Of a DNA stretch of 35,811 nt, positions 7,102 to 17,169 are shown one piece after another. This DNA comes from Actinomycetota bacterium. Its GTDB lineage: Bacteria; Actinomycetota; Actinomycetes; Streptosporangiales; Streptosporangiaceae. Each line of letters begins with the position of its first letter. Position 1 is the stretch's first letter. Location of the stretch: positions 1 through 35,811 of the forward strand of contig JAJPIV010000044.1 of the NCBI GenBank assembly GCA_021324595.1, in the 5' to 3' direction. The translations under genes and the position numbers were made by a program. The notes beneath the pieces are model-generated. The model worked only from the letters and a program-made list of their open reading frames with translations. It was not told the DNA's origin and searched no databases.

Positions 7102-8202
7102 ATGTCCGCGCGGATGCCCCAGACGCCGGCCGCGGTGACGCCACGCTTCCGGCCCGTGCTTGACCGGTTCGCCCCGTACCAGCCGGGCAAGCGCCCGCCC
7201 GGCGGGGCCGGCGCGGCCTACAAGCTGTCCTCCAACGAGTCGCCATTCGGCCCGCTGCCGTCGGTCGCGGCCGTCATCGCGGAGGCGGCGGCCGGCGTCA
7301 ACCGGTACCCCGACCACGCGGCCCGCGAGCTCACCGACGCGATCGCCGCGCGGTTCGGCGTGCCGCCCGGGCACGTGGCGGTCGGCTGCGGATCCGTCGG
7401 GCTCATCCAGCAGCTTCTCGAAGCGGTCAGCGATCCCGGCGCGGAGGTGCTCTACGCATGGCGCTCGTTCGAGGCCTACCCCTACCTGTCCGACCTGGCC
7501 GGCGCCCGGTCGGTGCGGGTGCCGCTGCGCGATGAGGGCCATGACCTGGGCGCGATGGCCGCCGCGATCACCGCGCGGACGAGGCTGATCTTCATCTGCA
7601 CCCCGAACAATCCCACCGGCACGATCGTGCCGCGCGCGGACCTTGAGCGGTTCCTGGACCAGGTGCCCGGCGACTGCCTGGTCGCGCTCGACGAGGCCTA
7701 CGTGCAGTACGTGCGCGATCCGGCCGCCGCCGACGGCCTGGAGCTGTACCGCGAGCGCCCGAACGTCGCCGTGCTGCGCACGTTCTCCAAGGCCTACGGG
7801 CTCGCGGGGCTGCGGGTCGGCTTCCTGATCGGGCACGAGGCCGTCGCCGCGGCGGCCCGCAAGACCATGCTCACGTTCACGGTGAACTCCATCGCGATGG
7901 CCGCGGCGATCGCCTCGCTCGCCGCCGAGGCCGAGCTGCTCAGGCGGGTGGACCTCGTCGTCGCCGAGCGCGAGCGGGTCCGCGGCGAGCTGCTGCGCAT
8001 GGGCTGGACGGTGCCGCCGAGCCAGGCGAACTTCGTGTGGCTGCGCCTGGGCTCCGCGACGCCGGAGTTCGCCGCCGCCTGCGATCACGCCGGGCTGGCG
8101 ATCCGGTCGTTCGGGCAGGAGGGGGCGCGGATCTCGATCGGCGAGCCGGCGGCCAACGACCGGTTCCTTGAGGTCGCGGCCACATACCCGCGCCGGGCCT
8201 GA
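7102..8202 (+). CDS. Histidinol-phosphate/aromatic aminotransferase family (HisC/Pat-like)
   Basis: A fold-type I PLP aminotransferase of 366 residues. Motifs: [11 protein letters not shown] at 41-51, TPNNPTG at 168-174 (N170), LDEAYVQY at 196-203 (D197/Y200), and the Schiff-base lysine K230 in [14 protein letters not shown]. It transfers an amino group between glutamate and histidinol phosphate or an aromatic keto acid. Without other his genes nearby, the actinobacterial Pat (phenylalanine aminotransferase) role is as likely as HisC. I chose ATG 7102 because GGAGG at 7091-7095 precedes it by 6 nt and the protein then aligns with the family; a GTG 27 codons upstream overlaps the previous stop but adds only Arg/Pro-rich sequence. 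Confidence 0.88.
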   Translation: MSARMPQTPAAVTPRFRPVLDRFAPYQPGKRPPGGAGAAYKLSSNESPFGPLPSVAAVIAEAAAGVNRYPDHAARELTDAIAARFGVPPGHVAVGCGSVGLIQQLLEAVSDPGAEVLYAWRSFEAYPYLSDLAGARSVRVPLRDEGHDLGAMAAAITARTRLIFICTPNNPTGTIVPRADLERFLDQVPGDCLVALDEAYVQYVRDPAAADGLELYRERPNVAVLRTFSKAYGLAGLRVGFLIGHEAVAAAARKTMLTFTVNSIAMAAAIASLAAEAELLRRVDLVVAERERVRGELLRMGWTVPPSQANFVWLRLGSATPEFAAACDHAGLAIRSFGQEGARISIGEPAANDRFLEVAATYPRRA

Positions 8203-8205
8203 CCC

Positions 8206-8238
8206 GGGCGCCGGGCCGGCCCGTCAGCGCCGGCGCCC
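8206..8238 (+). terminator. Stem-loop after the HisC-like gene
   Basis: Nine-bp perfect arms GGGCGCCGG (8206-8214) and CCGGCGCCC (8230-8238) with a 15-nt loop begin 4 bp after the stop codon. No U-tract. This is the first of two hairpins in this tail-to-tail gap. Confidence 0.55.
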
Positions 8239-8261
8239 TCTGCGGAGCCTGGCGCCCCGCT

Positions 8262-8283
8262 CCCGCGGGCCGCGGCCCGCGGG
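8262..8283. terminator. 22-bp perfect palindrome, terminator of the murA-like gene
   Basis: The sequence from 8262 (CCCGCGGGCC...) to 8283 is its own reverse complement over 22 bp and lies 9 bp beyond the stop of the reverse-strand murA-like gene. It can fold into a hairpin on either strand. Confidence 0.5.
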
Positions 8284-8292
8284 CGGCGCTAG

Positions 8293-9573
8293 CTAGCGGG
8301 CCGGCTCCTCGGCGATGTCGGCGCCCAGGCTGGTGAACCGCGCGGCGACCGCGGCGTGGCCGCGGTTGATGGGGTAGCCCGGCGTCACGACCGTCTCGCC
8401 TTCGGCGGCCAGCCCGGCCAGGATCAGCGCGATGCCGGTGCGCAGGTCGTGGGCGGTGACGCTGGTGCCGCGCAGCGGGGTCGGGCCGTGCACGCGGGCG
8501 ACGCCATCGGCGACCTCGACCTTGGCGCCCATCTTGTTGAGCTCACCGGCGAGCGTGTACCGGCCGTCGAAGATCGTCTCCCGGATGTAGCTCGTGCCGT
8601 CGGCGAGGCAGGACACGGTCATGATCGGGGACTGCAGGTCGGTCGCGAAGCCGGGGAACGGGCTGGTGATCACGTTGATCGGCCGGAGCGGCCGGTCCCT
8701 GCGGACCTGCAGCACCGCGCCCTGCGTGGTGAACTCCACGCCCATCTGCTCCAGCTTCCAGCGGACCACGCCGAGGTGGTCGAGGGAGGCGCCGACCAGG
8801 CTGATCTCCCCTCCGGTGATCGCCGCCGCCATCGCGAACACGGCGGCGTCGATCCGGTCCGGCATGACCGTGTGCTCGACGGCGGACAGCTCGCTGACGC
8901 CCTCGACGGTGATGAACCCGGTGCCGCCGCCGCTGATCTTCGCCCCCATCTTGGTGAGGAACGCGATCACGTCCTGGACCTCGGGCTCCTGGGCGGTGTT
9001 GTCGATCACCGTGACCCCGGGGGCGAGCGAGGCGGCCATGATCAGGTTCTCGGTCCCGGTGTGCGACGGCGTGTCGAGGTACAGGTGGGCGCCGCGCATG
9101 CCGTCGGCCTTGACCCGGATCTGGCTCTCGCCCTCCTCGACGGTCGCCCCGAGCCTGGCGAAGCCGCGGTAGTGGAAGTCGAGGCTGCGGCTGCCGAGGT
9201 TGCAGCCCCCGACGGCCTCGAGCACGGCCTCGCCGAGCCGGTGCAGCAGGGCCGGGACGAACAGCACCGATCCGCGGAACTGCCGGCTGATCTCCCCTGG
9301 CAGCACCGGGCTGGTCAGCTCCGAGGCGTCCACCACCAAGGTCCGCTCGGCCTCGTGGAACTTGACCACCGCGCCGACCGCCTGGGCCAGTTCGACCGCC
9401 CGCCGCACGTCCTCGATCACCGGGACGTTGCGCAGCACCGTGCGGCCCTTCCCGGCGAGCAGCGAGGCCGCGATCATCTTGAGCGCGGCGTTCTTGGCGC
9501 CCTGCACGAAGACGGTGCCCTGAAGCGGGTTGCCGCCCCTGACCCGGTAGCGGGTCTGCTGGCCGCTGGTCAT
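8293..9573 (-). CDS. murA: UDP-N-acetylglucosamine 1-carboxyvinyltransferase (MurA-type)
   Basis: Transfers enolpyruvate from PEP to UDP-GlcNAc, the first committed peptidoglycan step, in the cytoplasm. At 426 residues it has the EPT fold. Key residues correspond to E. coli K22/N23 (GAKNAALK), R91 (QFRGS), C115 with R120 and H125 (GGCNLGSRSLDFH), D305 (FATDLQSP), R371 (HDLRTG) and R397 (YPINRGH). The loop cysteine is kept, unlike the Asp of mycobacterial MurA, so fosfomycin sensitivity is predicted. The loop reads RSLDFH rather than the usual RPxDLH, so this may be a second, divergent MurA. Start ATG 9573 (or GTG 9576) has AGGAG about 9 nt upstream; the frame stays open to 9762. Confidence 0.85.
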   Translation of the reverse strand: MTSGQQTRYRVRGGNPLQGTVFVQGAKNAALKMIAASLLAGKGRTVLRNVPVIEDVRRAVELAQAVGAVVKFHEAERTLVVDASELTSPVLPGEISRQFRGSVLFVPALLHRLGEAVLEAVGGCNLGSRSLDFHYRGFARLGATVEEGESQIRVKADGMRGAHLYLDTPSHTGTENLIMAASLAPGVTVIDNTAQEPEVQDVIAFLTKMGAKISGGGTGFITVEGVSELSAVEHTVMPDRIDAAVFAMAAAITGGEISLVGASLDHLGVVRWKLEQMGVEFTTQGAVLQVRRDRPLRPINVITSPFPGFATDLQSPIMTVSCLADGTSYIRETIFDGRYTLAGELNKMGAKVEVADGVARVHGPTPLRGTSVTAHDLRTGIALILAGLAAEGETVVTPGYPINRGHAAVAARFTSLGADIAEEPAR

Positions 9574-9818
9574 CACGCTTGAGCTCCTGTCCCTGGGGGG
9601 TGGGACGTCATCATCCCGGCGCGCGGCGTGCGTGCTCACATCCTGCGGCAGGACCCGGACCAGATCCGGCGCCCGGGTTCCGGCCGCGTCGCGCGTACCC
9701 AAGTATTCCACTGCCGGTCGACCCCCGATGACCATGGCGACGCCGATACAGAACGTATCCAATCAAGTTCGCTACGTAACAGAAATGCGCACGGGCGAAC
9801 GTCGGCCGCGGCCGCCGT
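9574..9818 (-). promoter_or_regulatory. 245-bp leader of the murA-like gene with an inverted repeat
   Basis: This gap separates purC (ending 9819) from the murA-like start. Bases 9742-9788 are much richer in A/T than the surroundings and hold an inverted repeat GATAC-AGAAC-GTATC (9745-9759) and a TACGTA palindrome (9773-9778). I could not fit a convincing -35/-10 pair. A promoter or operator for the murA-like gene is the likeliest content. Confidence 0.35.
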
Positions 9819-10676
9819 TCAGCGGTGATCCTCCCAGGTCCTGCCGGTGATCCGGGTGTAGGCGCTGACGTAGGCCTGCCGTGTCCTCGCGACCACCTCG
9901 CCGGGCAGCGGGGGCGGCGGCTCGCCGGAGGAGCGGTCCCAGCCGGACGCGGGCGAGAGCAGCCAGTCGCGCAGGTACTGCTTGTCGAGCGAGGGCTGCG
10001 GCCGGCCCGGACGCCACCGGTCGGCGGGCCAGAACCGGGACGAATCCGGGGTGAGCAGCTCGTCGCCGAGGCGGAGCAGCCCGTCGGCGTCGAACCCGAA
10101 CTCCAGCTTGGTGTCGGCCACGATGATCCCGCGCGGCGCGGCGATCCGCGCGCCGCGCTCGTAGACGGCGAGCGTGATCTCGCGGAGCCGCCCGGCGAGG
10201 TCGGCGCCGAGCATCGACGTCAGCTCGGCGTGGGAGATGTTCCGGTCATGCTCGCCGCGCGGCGCCTTGACCGCCGGGGTGAAGATCGGCTCGGGCAGGC
10301 GCGACCCGTCCTGCAGGCCGGGGGGCAGCCGGATCCCGCAGACGGCCCCGTCGCGCCGGTACTCCTCCAGGCCCGAGCCGGCGAGGTAGCCGCGGGCCAC
10401 GCACTCGACCCCGATCATGCTCAGCGGCACGCAGGCCATCGCCCGCCCGGCGAACTGCTCGGGAATGGGCGCCTGCGCCAGGTGGTTCGGCACCACGTCC
10501 GCAGTCCGGCTGAACCACCACAGCGACAGCTGGGTGAGGATCTTGCCCTTGTCCGGGATCGTCGTGGCGAGCACGTGGTCGAACGCGGATATCCGGTCGG
10601 TGGCCACCATCAGAACGATCCCGCCGTCGGCCTGGTACAGCTCCCGGACCTTTCCGGAGTACAGATGAGTCAGCAT
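9819..10676 (-). CDS. purC: Phosphoribosylaminoimidazole-succinocarboxamide synthase
   Basis: The purine-pathway SAICAR synthetase, joining CAIR and aspartate with ATP. At 285 residues it has the expected elements: YSGKVRELY at the N-terminus, ATDRISAFDHVLATTIPDKGKILTQLS, VECVARGYLAGSGLEEY, and the C-terminal IVADTKLEFGF plus LGDELLTPDSSRFW. ATG 10676 is preceded by GGAG at 8 nt and overlaps the purB stop by 7 nt, so translation is probably coupled. The frame runs open far upstream to 11312, antisense-like through purB, which is a GC-rich shadow. Last gene of the purA-purD-purB-purC run. Confidence 0.95.
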   Translation of the reverse strand: MLTHLYSGKVRELYQADGGIVLMVATDRISAFDHVLATTIPDKGKILTQLSLWWFSRTADVVPNHLAQAPIPEQFAGRAMACVPLSMIGVECVARGYLAGSGLEEYRRDGAVCGIRLPPGLQDGSRLPEPIFTPAVKAPRGEHDRNISHAELTSMLGADLAGRLREITLAVYERGARIAAPRGIIVADTKLEFGFDADGLLRLGDELLTPDSSRFWPADRWRPGRPQPSLDKQYLRDWLLSPASGWDRSSGEPPPPLPGEVVARTRQAYVSAYTRITGRTWEDHR

Positions 10677-11980
10677 TCCAGCTTCTCCAGCCGGTCGAAG
10701 ACGCCGCCGAGCCTGGCGACGTACCGCTCGGGCTGGAACACCTCGTCCAGCCGCGCCAGGTCCAGCGGCATCCCCCGGGCGCCGGCGAGCTCGGCGAGCG
10801 CGTCCCGGAAGGGCTGGGTGCCCTCCCATGCCCGCGCCGCCGCCTGCTGGACCAGCGAGTAGGCGTCCTCGCGGGACAGGCCCGCCCGCACCAGGTAGAG
10901 CAGGACCGCCGAGGAGTAGATCAGCCCGCCGCTGGAGTCCAGGTTCGCCCGCATCCGCGCCCGGTCGACCACCAGCCCCTCGATCAGCGAGGTTGCCTCG
11001 CTGAGCAGGAAGTCCGTGGCGATGGCCGCATCGGGCAGCGCGACCCGCTCGGCGGATGAGTGCGAGATGTCGCGCTCGTGCCACAGCGGGATGCCCTCCA
11101 GGACCGGGACGACCTGCGCCCGGACGATCCGGGCCAGGCCGCAGATCCGCTCGGAGCGGACCGGGTTCCGCTTGTGCGGCATGGCCGAGGACCCCTTCTG
11201 CCCGGCGGCGAACGCCTCGGCCAGCTCGGCGACCTCGGTCCGCTGGCCGTGCCTGACCTCGAGCGCGATCGCCTCGCACACCGTCGCGATCAGCGCGAGG
11301 ACGCAGGCCCACTCCGCGATGCCGTCCCTGAGCACGACCTGGGTGGCCACGTCCGCGGGCCGCAGCCCGAGCCCGGCCATGACCCTCGCCTCGATGGCCG
11401 GGTCGATGCTGGAGTAGGTGCCGACCGGGCCGGACAGCTTGCCGACCGCGATCGCCTCCCGGGCACGGCCCAGCCGCCCGGCGCAGCGGGCCATGGCGAA
11501 CGCGAAGTCGGCGACCCGGTGCCCCCAGACGTCGGGCTCGGCGTGGACGCCGTGGGTGCGGCCCGGGCGCAGGGCGTCCCGGTGCGCCAGCGCGTGGTCG
11601 CGCAGCGCCGCCGCCAGCGCCCTGCTCCGGGCGATGAGCAGGTCGGTGGCCTCGGTGAGCTGCAGCGCGAGCGCGGTGTCCAGGAGATCCGAGGAGGTCA
11701 TGCCGTAGTGGACATAGGCGGCGGCCTCCCGGGGGGTGGTGTTGTCCGCCCAGGCGGACAGGAACGCGATCACGTCGTGACGGGTCACCGCCTCCACCGC
11801 CGCGACCGCCTCGGGCGTCGGGGGCGGCGCCGCGCGCACCGGCTCGACGCAGTCGGAGGGGACCACGCCCGCCGCCGCCTGCGCCTCGAGCACCCGGGTC
11901 TCGACCAGGGACCAGAGCTCGTACCTGTGCGCCTCGCTCCAGATGCGCCCCATCTCCGGCAGCGTGTACCGCTCGATCAC
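10670..11980 (-). CDS. purB: Adenylosuccinate lyase
   Basis: Cleaves SAICAR to AICAR plus fumarate and adenylosuccinate to AMP plus fumarate. The fumarase/aspartase-superfamily signature GSSAMPHKRNP is clear, as are the conserved HYGMTSSD (about 92-99) and GRTHGVHAEP segments. The 436-residue length is normal. Starts at GTG 11980, 4 bp after the purD stop, with GGGAG upstream. Its 3' end overlaps purC by 7 nt. Because purB acts in both the IMP and AMP branches, its place between purA/purD and purC is functionally coherent. Confidence 0.96.
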   Translation of the reverse strand: MIERYTLPEMGRIWSEAHRYELWSLVETRVLEAQAAAGVVPSDCVEPVRAAPPPTPEAVAAVEAVTRHDVIAFLSAWADNTTPREAAAYVHYGMTSSDLLDTALALQLTEATDLLIARSRALAAALRDHALAHRDALRPGRTHGVHAEPDVWGHRVADFAFAMARCAGRLGRAREAIAVGKLSGPVGTYSSIDPAIEARVMAGLGLRPADVATQVVLRDGIAEWACVLALIATVCEAIALEVRHGQRTEVAELAEAFAAGQKGSSAMPHKRNPVRSERICGLARIVRAQVVPVLEGIPLWHERDISHSSAERVALPDAAIATDFLLSEATSLIEGLVVDRARMRANLDSSGGLIYSSAVLLYLVRAGLSREDAYSLVQQAAARAWEGTQPFRDALAELAGARGMPLDLARLDEVFQPERYVARLGGVFDRLEKLEC

Positions 11981-11984
11981 CTGG

Positions 11985-13289
11985 TCATTCTCCCGCAGGC
12001 GCGGCCGGCGGCCGCGCGCCGGGCGCGCGGCCCGGGAACTCGGCCGGAAGAGCCGGCGGCTTCGCGGCGATGTCGGAGCGGTACCAGCCGCCGCGCATCC
12101 GGATCAGCCCGGCCGCGTGGTAGGCCGCCGCCCGGGCGGCGGCCAGGTCCGGCCCGGTGCCCACCACGTCGAGCACCCGCCCGCCGGCGGACACGACAGA
12201 CCCGGCCCGGACCGCGGTGCCCGCGTGCAGGACATAGGCCCCGGGGACCTGCTCCGCCTGTCCGATCCCCTCCACCGGGTCGCCGGCCTGCGGCCTGCCG
12301 GGGTAGCCCTGCGCGGCGATCACCACCGTCACCGCTGCGCCGCCGGCCCACCGCAGCGGGCCGGCCCCGGCCAGGTCCCCTCCCGCCGCCGCGGCGAGCA
12401 GCCCGCCCAGGGGCGTGGCCAGGCGGTCCAGGACGACCTGGGTCTCCGGGTCGCCGAAGCGGGCGTTGAACTCGACCACCCGCAGCCCGCCCGCCGTGAG
12501 CGCGAGCCCGGCGTACAGCAGCCCGCGGTACGGCGCGCCGCGCCTGGCCAGCTCGGCGACGACCGGCTCGATCGCCTCGGCGAGCGCCCGCTCCGCCAGG
12601 TCCGGCGGCGCCCACGGCAGCGGGGCGTACGCGCCCATGCCACCGGTGTTCGGGCCGCTGTCCCCGTCGCCGGCCCGCTTGTAATCCCGGGCGGGCAGGA
12701 GCGGCACCGCCCGGGTGCCGTCGGCGAGCGCGAAGACCGACGCCTCGGGGCCGTCGAGGAACTCCTCGATCACCACCCGGCCGCACCGGAGGGCATGGGC
12801 GGCCGCCTCCGCCCGGTCGGAGGTCACCACCACGCCCTTGCCCGCCGCCAGGCCGTCGGCCTTCACCACGTAGGGCGGGCCGAACTCGTCGAGCGCCTCG
12901 TTCACCTGGCCGTCGCCCTCGCAGGCCCGCGCCGCCGCGGTCGGCACCCCGGCGGCCGCCATCACCTGCTTGGCGAACGACTTCGAGCCCTCGATCATCG
13001 CGGCGGCCCGGTCCGGGCCGAAGCACGCGAACCCGGCGGCGCGCAGCGCGTCGCCGGTCCCGGCGAGCAGCGGCGCCTCCGGCCCGATCACCACCAGGTC
13101 CGCCGCCAGGCGCCGGGCCAGGGCGGTCACCTGGCCCGGGTCGGCCGGGTCCGCCGGGTGGAGATCGGCGAGCAGGCCGATGCCGGGGTTGCCCGGCGCG
13201 GCGTGCAGGCCGGTGACGTCAGGGTCGCCGGCCAGGGCACGGGCGAGCGCGTGCTCGCGGCCTCCCGAGCCGAGCAGCAGGACGCGCAC
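11985..13289 (-). CDS. purD: Phosphoribosylamine-glycine ligase
   Basis: GAR synthetase, second step of IMP synthesis, ATP-grasp fold. Domains in order: N-terminal VRVLLLGSGGREHALA, the ATP-grasp core with VVKADGLAAGKGVVV, IEEFLDGPEASVFALADG, DYKRAGDGDSGPNTGGMGAYAP, and FNARFGDPETQVVLDRL for metal binding. The 434-residue length is slightly above the usual 420-430 because of a Pro/Ala-rich C-terminal tail. I chose GTG 13289: GAGG lies about 6 nt upstream and overlaps the purA stop codon, suggesting coupled translation. The reading frame is open to 14888 through purA, which is a compositional artefact. Confidence 0.95.
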   Translation of the reverse strand: MRVLLLGSGGREHALARALAGDPDVTGLHAAPGNPGIGLLADLHPADPADPGQVTALARRLAADLVVIGPEAPLLAGTGDALRAAGFACFGPDRAAAMIEGSKSFAKQVMAAAGVPTAAARACEGDGQVNEALDEFGPPYVVKADGLAAGKGVVVTSDRAEAAAHALRCGRVVIEEFLDGPEASVFALADGTRAVPLLPARDYKRAGDGDSGPNTGGMGAYAPLPWAPPDLAERALAEAIEPVVAELARRGAPYRGLLYAGLALTAGGLRVVEFNARFGDPETQVVLDRLATPLGGLLAAAAGGDLAGAGPLRWAGGAAVTVVIAAQGYPGRPQAGDPVEGIGQAEQVPGAYVLHAGTAVRAGSVVSAGGRVLDVVGTGPDLAAARAAAYHAAGLIRMRGGWYRSDIAAKPPALPAEFPGRAPGARPPAAPAGE

Positions 13290-13297
13290 CGGTGACC

Positions 13298-14581
13298 TCA
13301 GAGCACCGGGCGGACCAGGACGGTCTGGTCCCGCCGCGGGCCGACGCCGACGGCCGCCACCGGGGCGCCGATCATGTCCTGCAGGGCCAGCACGTAGGCG
13401 CGGGCGCCGGCCGGGAGGTCGGACAGCTCGCGCGCGCCGGAGATGTCCTGCCGCCACCCGTCCAGGTACTCGTAGACCGGCCTGGCATGGTGGAACTCGG
13501 TCTGGGTCACCGGGACCTCGTCGTGGCGGGTCCCGTCGACGTCGTAGGCCACGCAGACCGGGATCTTCTCCAGGCCGGTCAGCACGTCGAGCTTGGTGAC
13601 GAAGTAGTCGGTGATCCCGTTCACCCGGGTCGCGTAGCGGGCGATGACCGCGTCGAACCAGCCGGTCCGGCGGGGTCGGCCGGTCGTGGTGCCGTACTCG
13701 CCCCCGGCCTCGCGCAGCCGCTCGCCCTGCTCGCCGGTGAGCTCGGTGGGGAACGGGCCGGACCCGACCCTGGTCGTGTAGGCCTTGGCGATGCCCAGCA
13801 CCTTCGTGATCCGGGTGGGGCCGAGGCCCGAGCCCACGCACGCCCCTCCCGCGGTCGGCGAGGACGACGTCACGAACGGGTAGGTGCCGTGGTCCACGTC
13901 GAGCATCGTGGCCTGGGCGCCCTCCAGCAGCACGGCCTGGCCCTGGTCGAGCGCCCGGTTGAGCACCAGGCTCGTGTCCGCCACGTACCTGCTGAACCGC
14001 TCGAAGTGGCGCAGGTACTGCTCGCAGACGGCCCCGGCGTCGATCCCGCGCCGGTTGTAGACCTTGGTGAGCACCTGATTCTTCTCCCGCAGCACCAGGT
14101 CGAGCTTCTGGCGCAGGATGCCGGGATCGGCCAGGTCCTGCACCCGGATGCCCATCCGGGCCGCCTTGTCCGCGTAGCTCGGGCCGATGCCGCGGCCGGT
14201 GGTGCCGATCCTCGCCGTGCCGAGGTAACGCTCGGTGACCTTGTCCAGGGCGATCTGGTGCGGCATGATCAGGTGCGCGTTGGCCGAGACCAGCAGCCGG
14301 TCGCAGGAGACGCCGCGGGCCTGCATGGCCTCGATCTCGGCGATCAGCACCGCCGGGTCGATCACGACGCCGTTGCCGATCACCGGCACTGCCCGGTCGG
14401 ACAGGACCCCCGAGGGCAGCAGGTGCAGGGCGTAGCACTCGTCCCCGATCACGACCGTGTGCCCCGCGTTGTTCCCGCCCTGGTAACGGACCACGTAGTC
14501 GACGCGGTCGCCGAGCAGGTCCGTGGCCTTGCCCTTGCCCTCGTCGCCCCACTGGGCACCGACGATCACGATCGCGGGCAT
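13298..14581 (-). CDS. purA: Adenylosuccinate synthetase
   Basis: Uses GTP to join IMP and aspartate, the first AMP-specific step. At 427 residues it shows all signatures: [17 protein letters not shown] at 7-23 (GTP P-loop), [10 protein letters not shown] at 35-44, [14 protein letters not shown], and the C-terminal [16 protein letters not shown] with guanine-binding TKLD. Starts ATG 14581, 9 bp after the DUF3151 stop, so DUF3151, purA, purD, purB and purC appear to form one transcription unit. Confidence 0.97.
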   Translation of the reverse strand: MPAIVIVGAQWGDEGKGKATDLLGDRVDYVVRYQGGNNAGHTVVIGDECYALHLLPSGVLSDRAVPVIGNGVVIDPAVLIAEIEAMQARGVSCDRLLVSANAHLIMPHQIALDKVTERYLGTARIGTTGRGIGPSYADKAARMGIRVQDLADPGILRQKLDLVLREKNQVLTKVYNRRGIDAGAVCEQYLRHFERFSRYVADTSLVLNRALDQGQAVLLEGAQATMLDVDHGTYPFVTSSSPTAGGACVGSGLGPTRITKVLGIAKAYTTRVGSGPFPTELTGEQGERLREAGGEYGTTTGRPRRTGWFDAVIARYATRVNGITDYFVTKLDVLTGLEKIPVCVAYDVDGTRHDEVPVTQTEFHHARPVYEYLDGWRQDISGARELSDLPAGARAYVLALQDMIGAPVAAVGVGPRRDQTVLVRPVL

Positions 14582-14590
14582 GGGTCCAGG

Positions 14591-15013
14591 CTAGCGGCCC
14601 GGGCCGAGCGCGCCGGCCGCCACCGGGGACGCCTCGCGCAGGAACTGCCTGGTCCTGGCGGCCTCGTCGGCCTCGCCGATGGCCTCGGCGGCCTCGCCGA
14701 GCAGGTGCAGCGACTGCAGGAACCCGCGGTTCGGCTCGTGCTCCCACGGGATCGGCCCGTGGCCCCGCCAGCCGGCGCGGCGAAGCTGGTCGAGGCCCCT
14801 GTGGTAGCCGGTCCTGGCGTAGGCATAGGCGGTGACCGGGTCGGCCGCGAGCGACCGCCGGGCCAGCGCGGCCCAGGCCGCGCTGCACGACGGGTGCCTG
14901 GCCGCGACCTCGGCGGGGTCCTCGCCGGCGGCAAGGGCGCGTGCGGCCTCCTCGTTCGCCGGCAGGTACGTGGGCGGCGGGGTCGGCTCGCCGAGCAGGT
15001 TCTGACGGGTCAT
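14591..15013 (-). CDS. DUF3151 family protein
   Basis: A 140-residue actinobacterial protein of unknown function, largely helical with repeated Ala/Glu-rich segments ([57 protein letters not shown]). The conserved motif [22 protein letters not shown] is characteristic of DUF3151. It lies next to purA in many actinobacteria, including mycobacteria as I recall, so a link to purine metabolism is possible but unproven. ATG 15013 was chosen because the conserved protein begins MTRQNLLG; the frame runs open to 15139. It is divergent from the aldo/keto reductase, with 58 bp between starts. Confidence 0.88.
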   Translation of the reverse strand: MTRQNLLGEPTPPPTYLPANEEAARALAAGEDPAEVAARHPSCSAAWAALARRSLAADPVTAYAYARTGYHRGLDQLRRAGWRGHGPIPWEHEPNRGFLQSLHLLGEAAEAIGEADEAARTRQFLREASPVAAGALGPGR

Positions 15014-15057
15014 GGGGCTATCCTGCCGTGCCCGGCCGGGGTCCCCGCGCCGCCGGG

Positions 15058-15063
15058 TAGGGT
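15058..15063 (+). promoter_or_regulatory. -10 element TAGGGT upstream of the aldo/keto reductase
   Basis: TAGGGT lies 8 nt before the GTG at 15072, with no SD between, consistent with a leaderless or near-leaderless transcript. The divergent DUF3151 start is only 45 bp away, so both promoters share this short region. Confidence 0.42.
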
Positions 15064-15071
15064 TGGCGGAC

Positions 15072-15947
15072 GTGACCACGACGAGTCCGCACGCCGGCCC
15101 GAGCGGCACGTTCGCCCTCGGCGGGAGCGTGACGGTCACCCGGCTGGGCTACGGGGCCATGCGGATCACCGGACCGGGAATCTGGGGGGAGCCGGCCGAC
15201 CCGGACGGCGCGGTGCGCCTGCTGCGCCGGGTGGCCGAGCTCGGCGTGAACTTCATCGACACGGCGGACTCCTACGGCCCGTTCGTGAGCGAGGAGCTCA
15301 TCAGGCGGGCGCTTCACCCTTACGACGGCATCACGGTGGCGACCAAGGGAGGCCTGGTCCGGACCGGGCCGGACCAGTGGCACCCCGTCGGGCGGCCTGA
15401 GTACCTGCGGCAATGCGTGGAGATGAGCCTGCGCAGGCTCGGGCTGGAGACCGTCCCGCTCTACCAGCTCCACCGGGTCGACCCCCAGGTGCCCCTCGCG
15501 GATCAGGTCGGAGTCCTGGACGAGATGCGGCGGGAGGGGAAGATCGCGCTGATCGGCCTTTCCGAGGTCGGCATCGGGGAGATCGAGCGGGCCCGCGCGA
15601 TCGCCCCGATCGCGTCCGTGCAGAACCTCTACAACGTGGTGAACCGCCGGTGGGAGCCCGTCGTCGAGTACTGCGAGCGGGAGGGCCTCGCCTTCATCCC
15701 CTGGTATCCGGTGGCCACCGGGGATCTGGCCCGGCCGGGCGGGCGGCTCGCGGAGCTGGCCGCCCGGATCGGGGCGACGCCCGCTCAGGTCGCCCTCGCG
15801 TGGCTGCTCAGGCGATCCCCGGTGATGCTGCCGATCCCGGGGACCGCCTCCATCGCCCACCTGGAGGAGAACGTCCGCGCCGCCTCCCTCGGCCTGACCG
15901 CCGACCTGTTCGCCGAGGTCTCCGCGCTCCGCCGGCGCTCCCGCTAG
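15072..15947 (+). CDS. Aldo/keto reductase
   Basis: A 291-residue NADPH-dependent (beta/alpha)8-barrel oxidoreductase. The catalytic tetrad is visible as Asp and Tyr in IDTADSYGP, Lys in VATKGGLV and His in YQLHRVD. The cofactor-binding C-terminal region reads [17 protein letters not shown]. The family reduces many carbonyl substrates, so no physiological substrate can be assigned. GTG 15072 is preferred to ATG 15012 because the upstream stretch overlaps the DUF3151 start and is Arg-rich, and because of the -10-like TAGGGT just upstream. It converges on fba; the gap holds a 12-bp palindrome (CCACCCGGGTGG, 15970-15981). Confidence 0.9.
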   Translation: MTTTSPHAGPSGTFALGGSVTVTRLGYGAMRITGPGIWGEPADPDGAVRLLRRVAELGVNFIDTADSYGPFVSEELIRRALHPYDGITVATKGGLVRTGPDQWHPVGRPEYLRQCVEMSLRRLGLETVPLYQLHRVDPQVPLADQVGVLDEMRREGKIALIGLSEVGIGEIERARAIAPIASVQNLYNVVNRRWEPVVEYCEREGLAFIPWYPVATGDLARPGGRLAELAARIGATPAQVALAWLLRRSPVMLPIPGTASIAHLEENVRAASLGLTADLFAEVSALRRRSR

Positions 15948-15981
15948 CGTGCCGCCGCCCGCTCCCCAGCCACCCGGGTGG

Positions 15982-17001
<1,020 letters not shown>

Positions 17002-17169
17002 GACCCTGGCTCCCTCGTTCACGGCGTGCCCCTAGTATCCCTCCCCGGGCGCCGGCCAACCATGGGGCCGGGCAGCGGGCGTCCCCCTTCAGGGTGATCG
17101 GGCCGTCCGCCGGCCCGGCCGGCCGGCCCCGGTGCCGCGCGGGCCGCGTGCCCTCGCGCCGTGGGCCAG

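Noticed and set aside
9819-11312. A 497-residue extended PurC
   Set aside because: The first about 210 residues lie over purB out of frame; ATG 10676 with a good ribosome site starts the true PurC.
11985-14888. A single 967-residue fusion including purD
   Set aside because: Only the last 434 codons (from GTG 13289) match PurD; the upstream part lies over purA in the wrong frame.
13292-15400. 702-codon forward open frame antisense to purA and DUF3151
   Set aside because: Compositional artefact of high third-position GC in purA; no recognisable protein family.
15970-15981. 12-bp palindrome CCACCCGGGTGG between the aldo/keto reductase and fba as a terminator
   Set aside because: No loop-forming centre and a short stem; it could pair but is too weak to call a terminator on its own.
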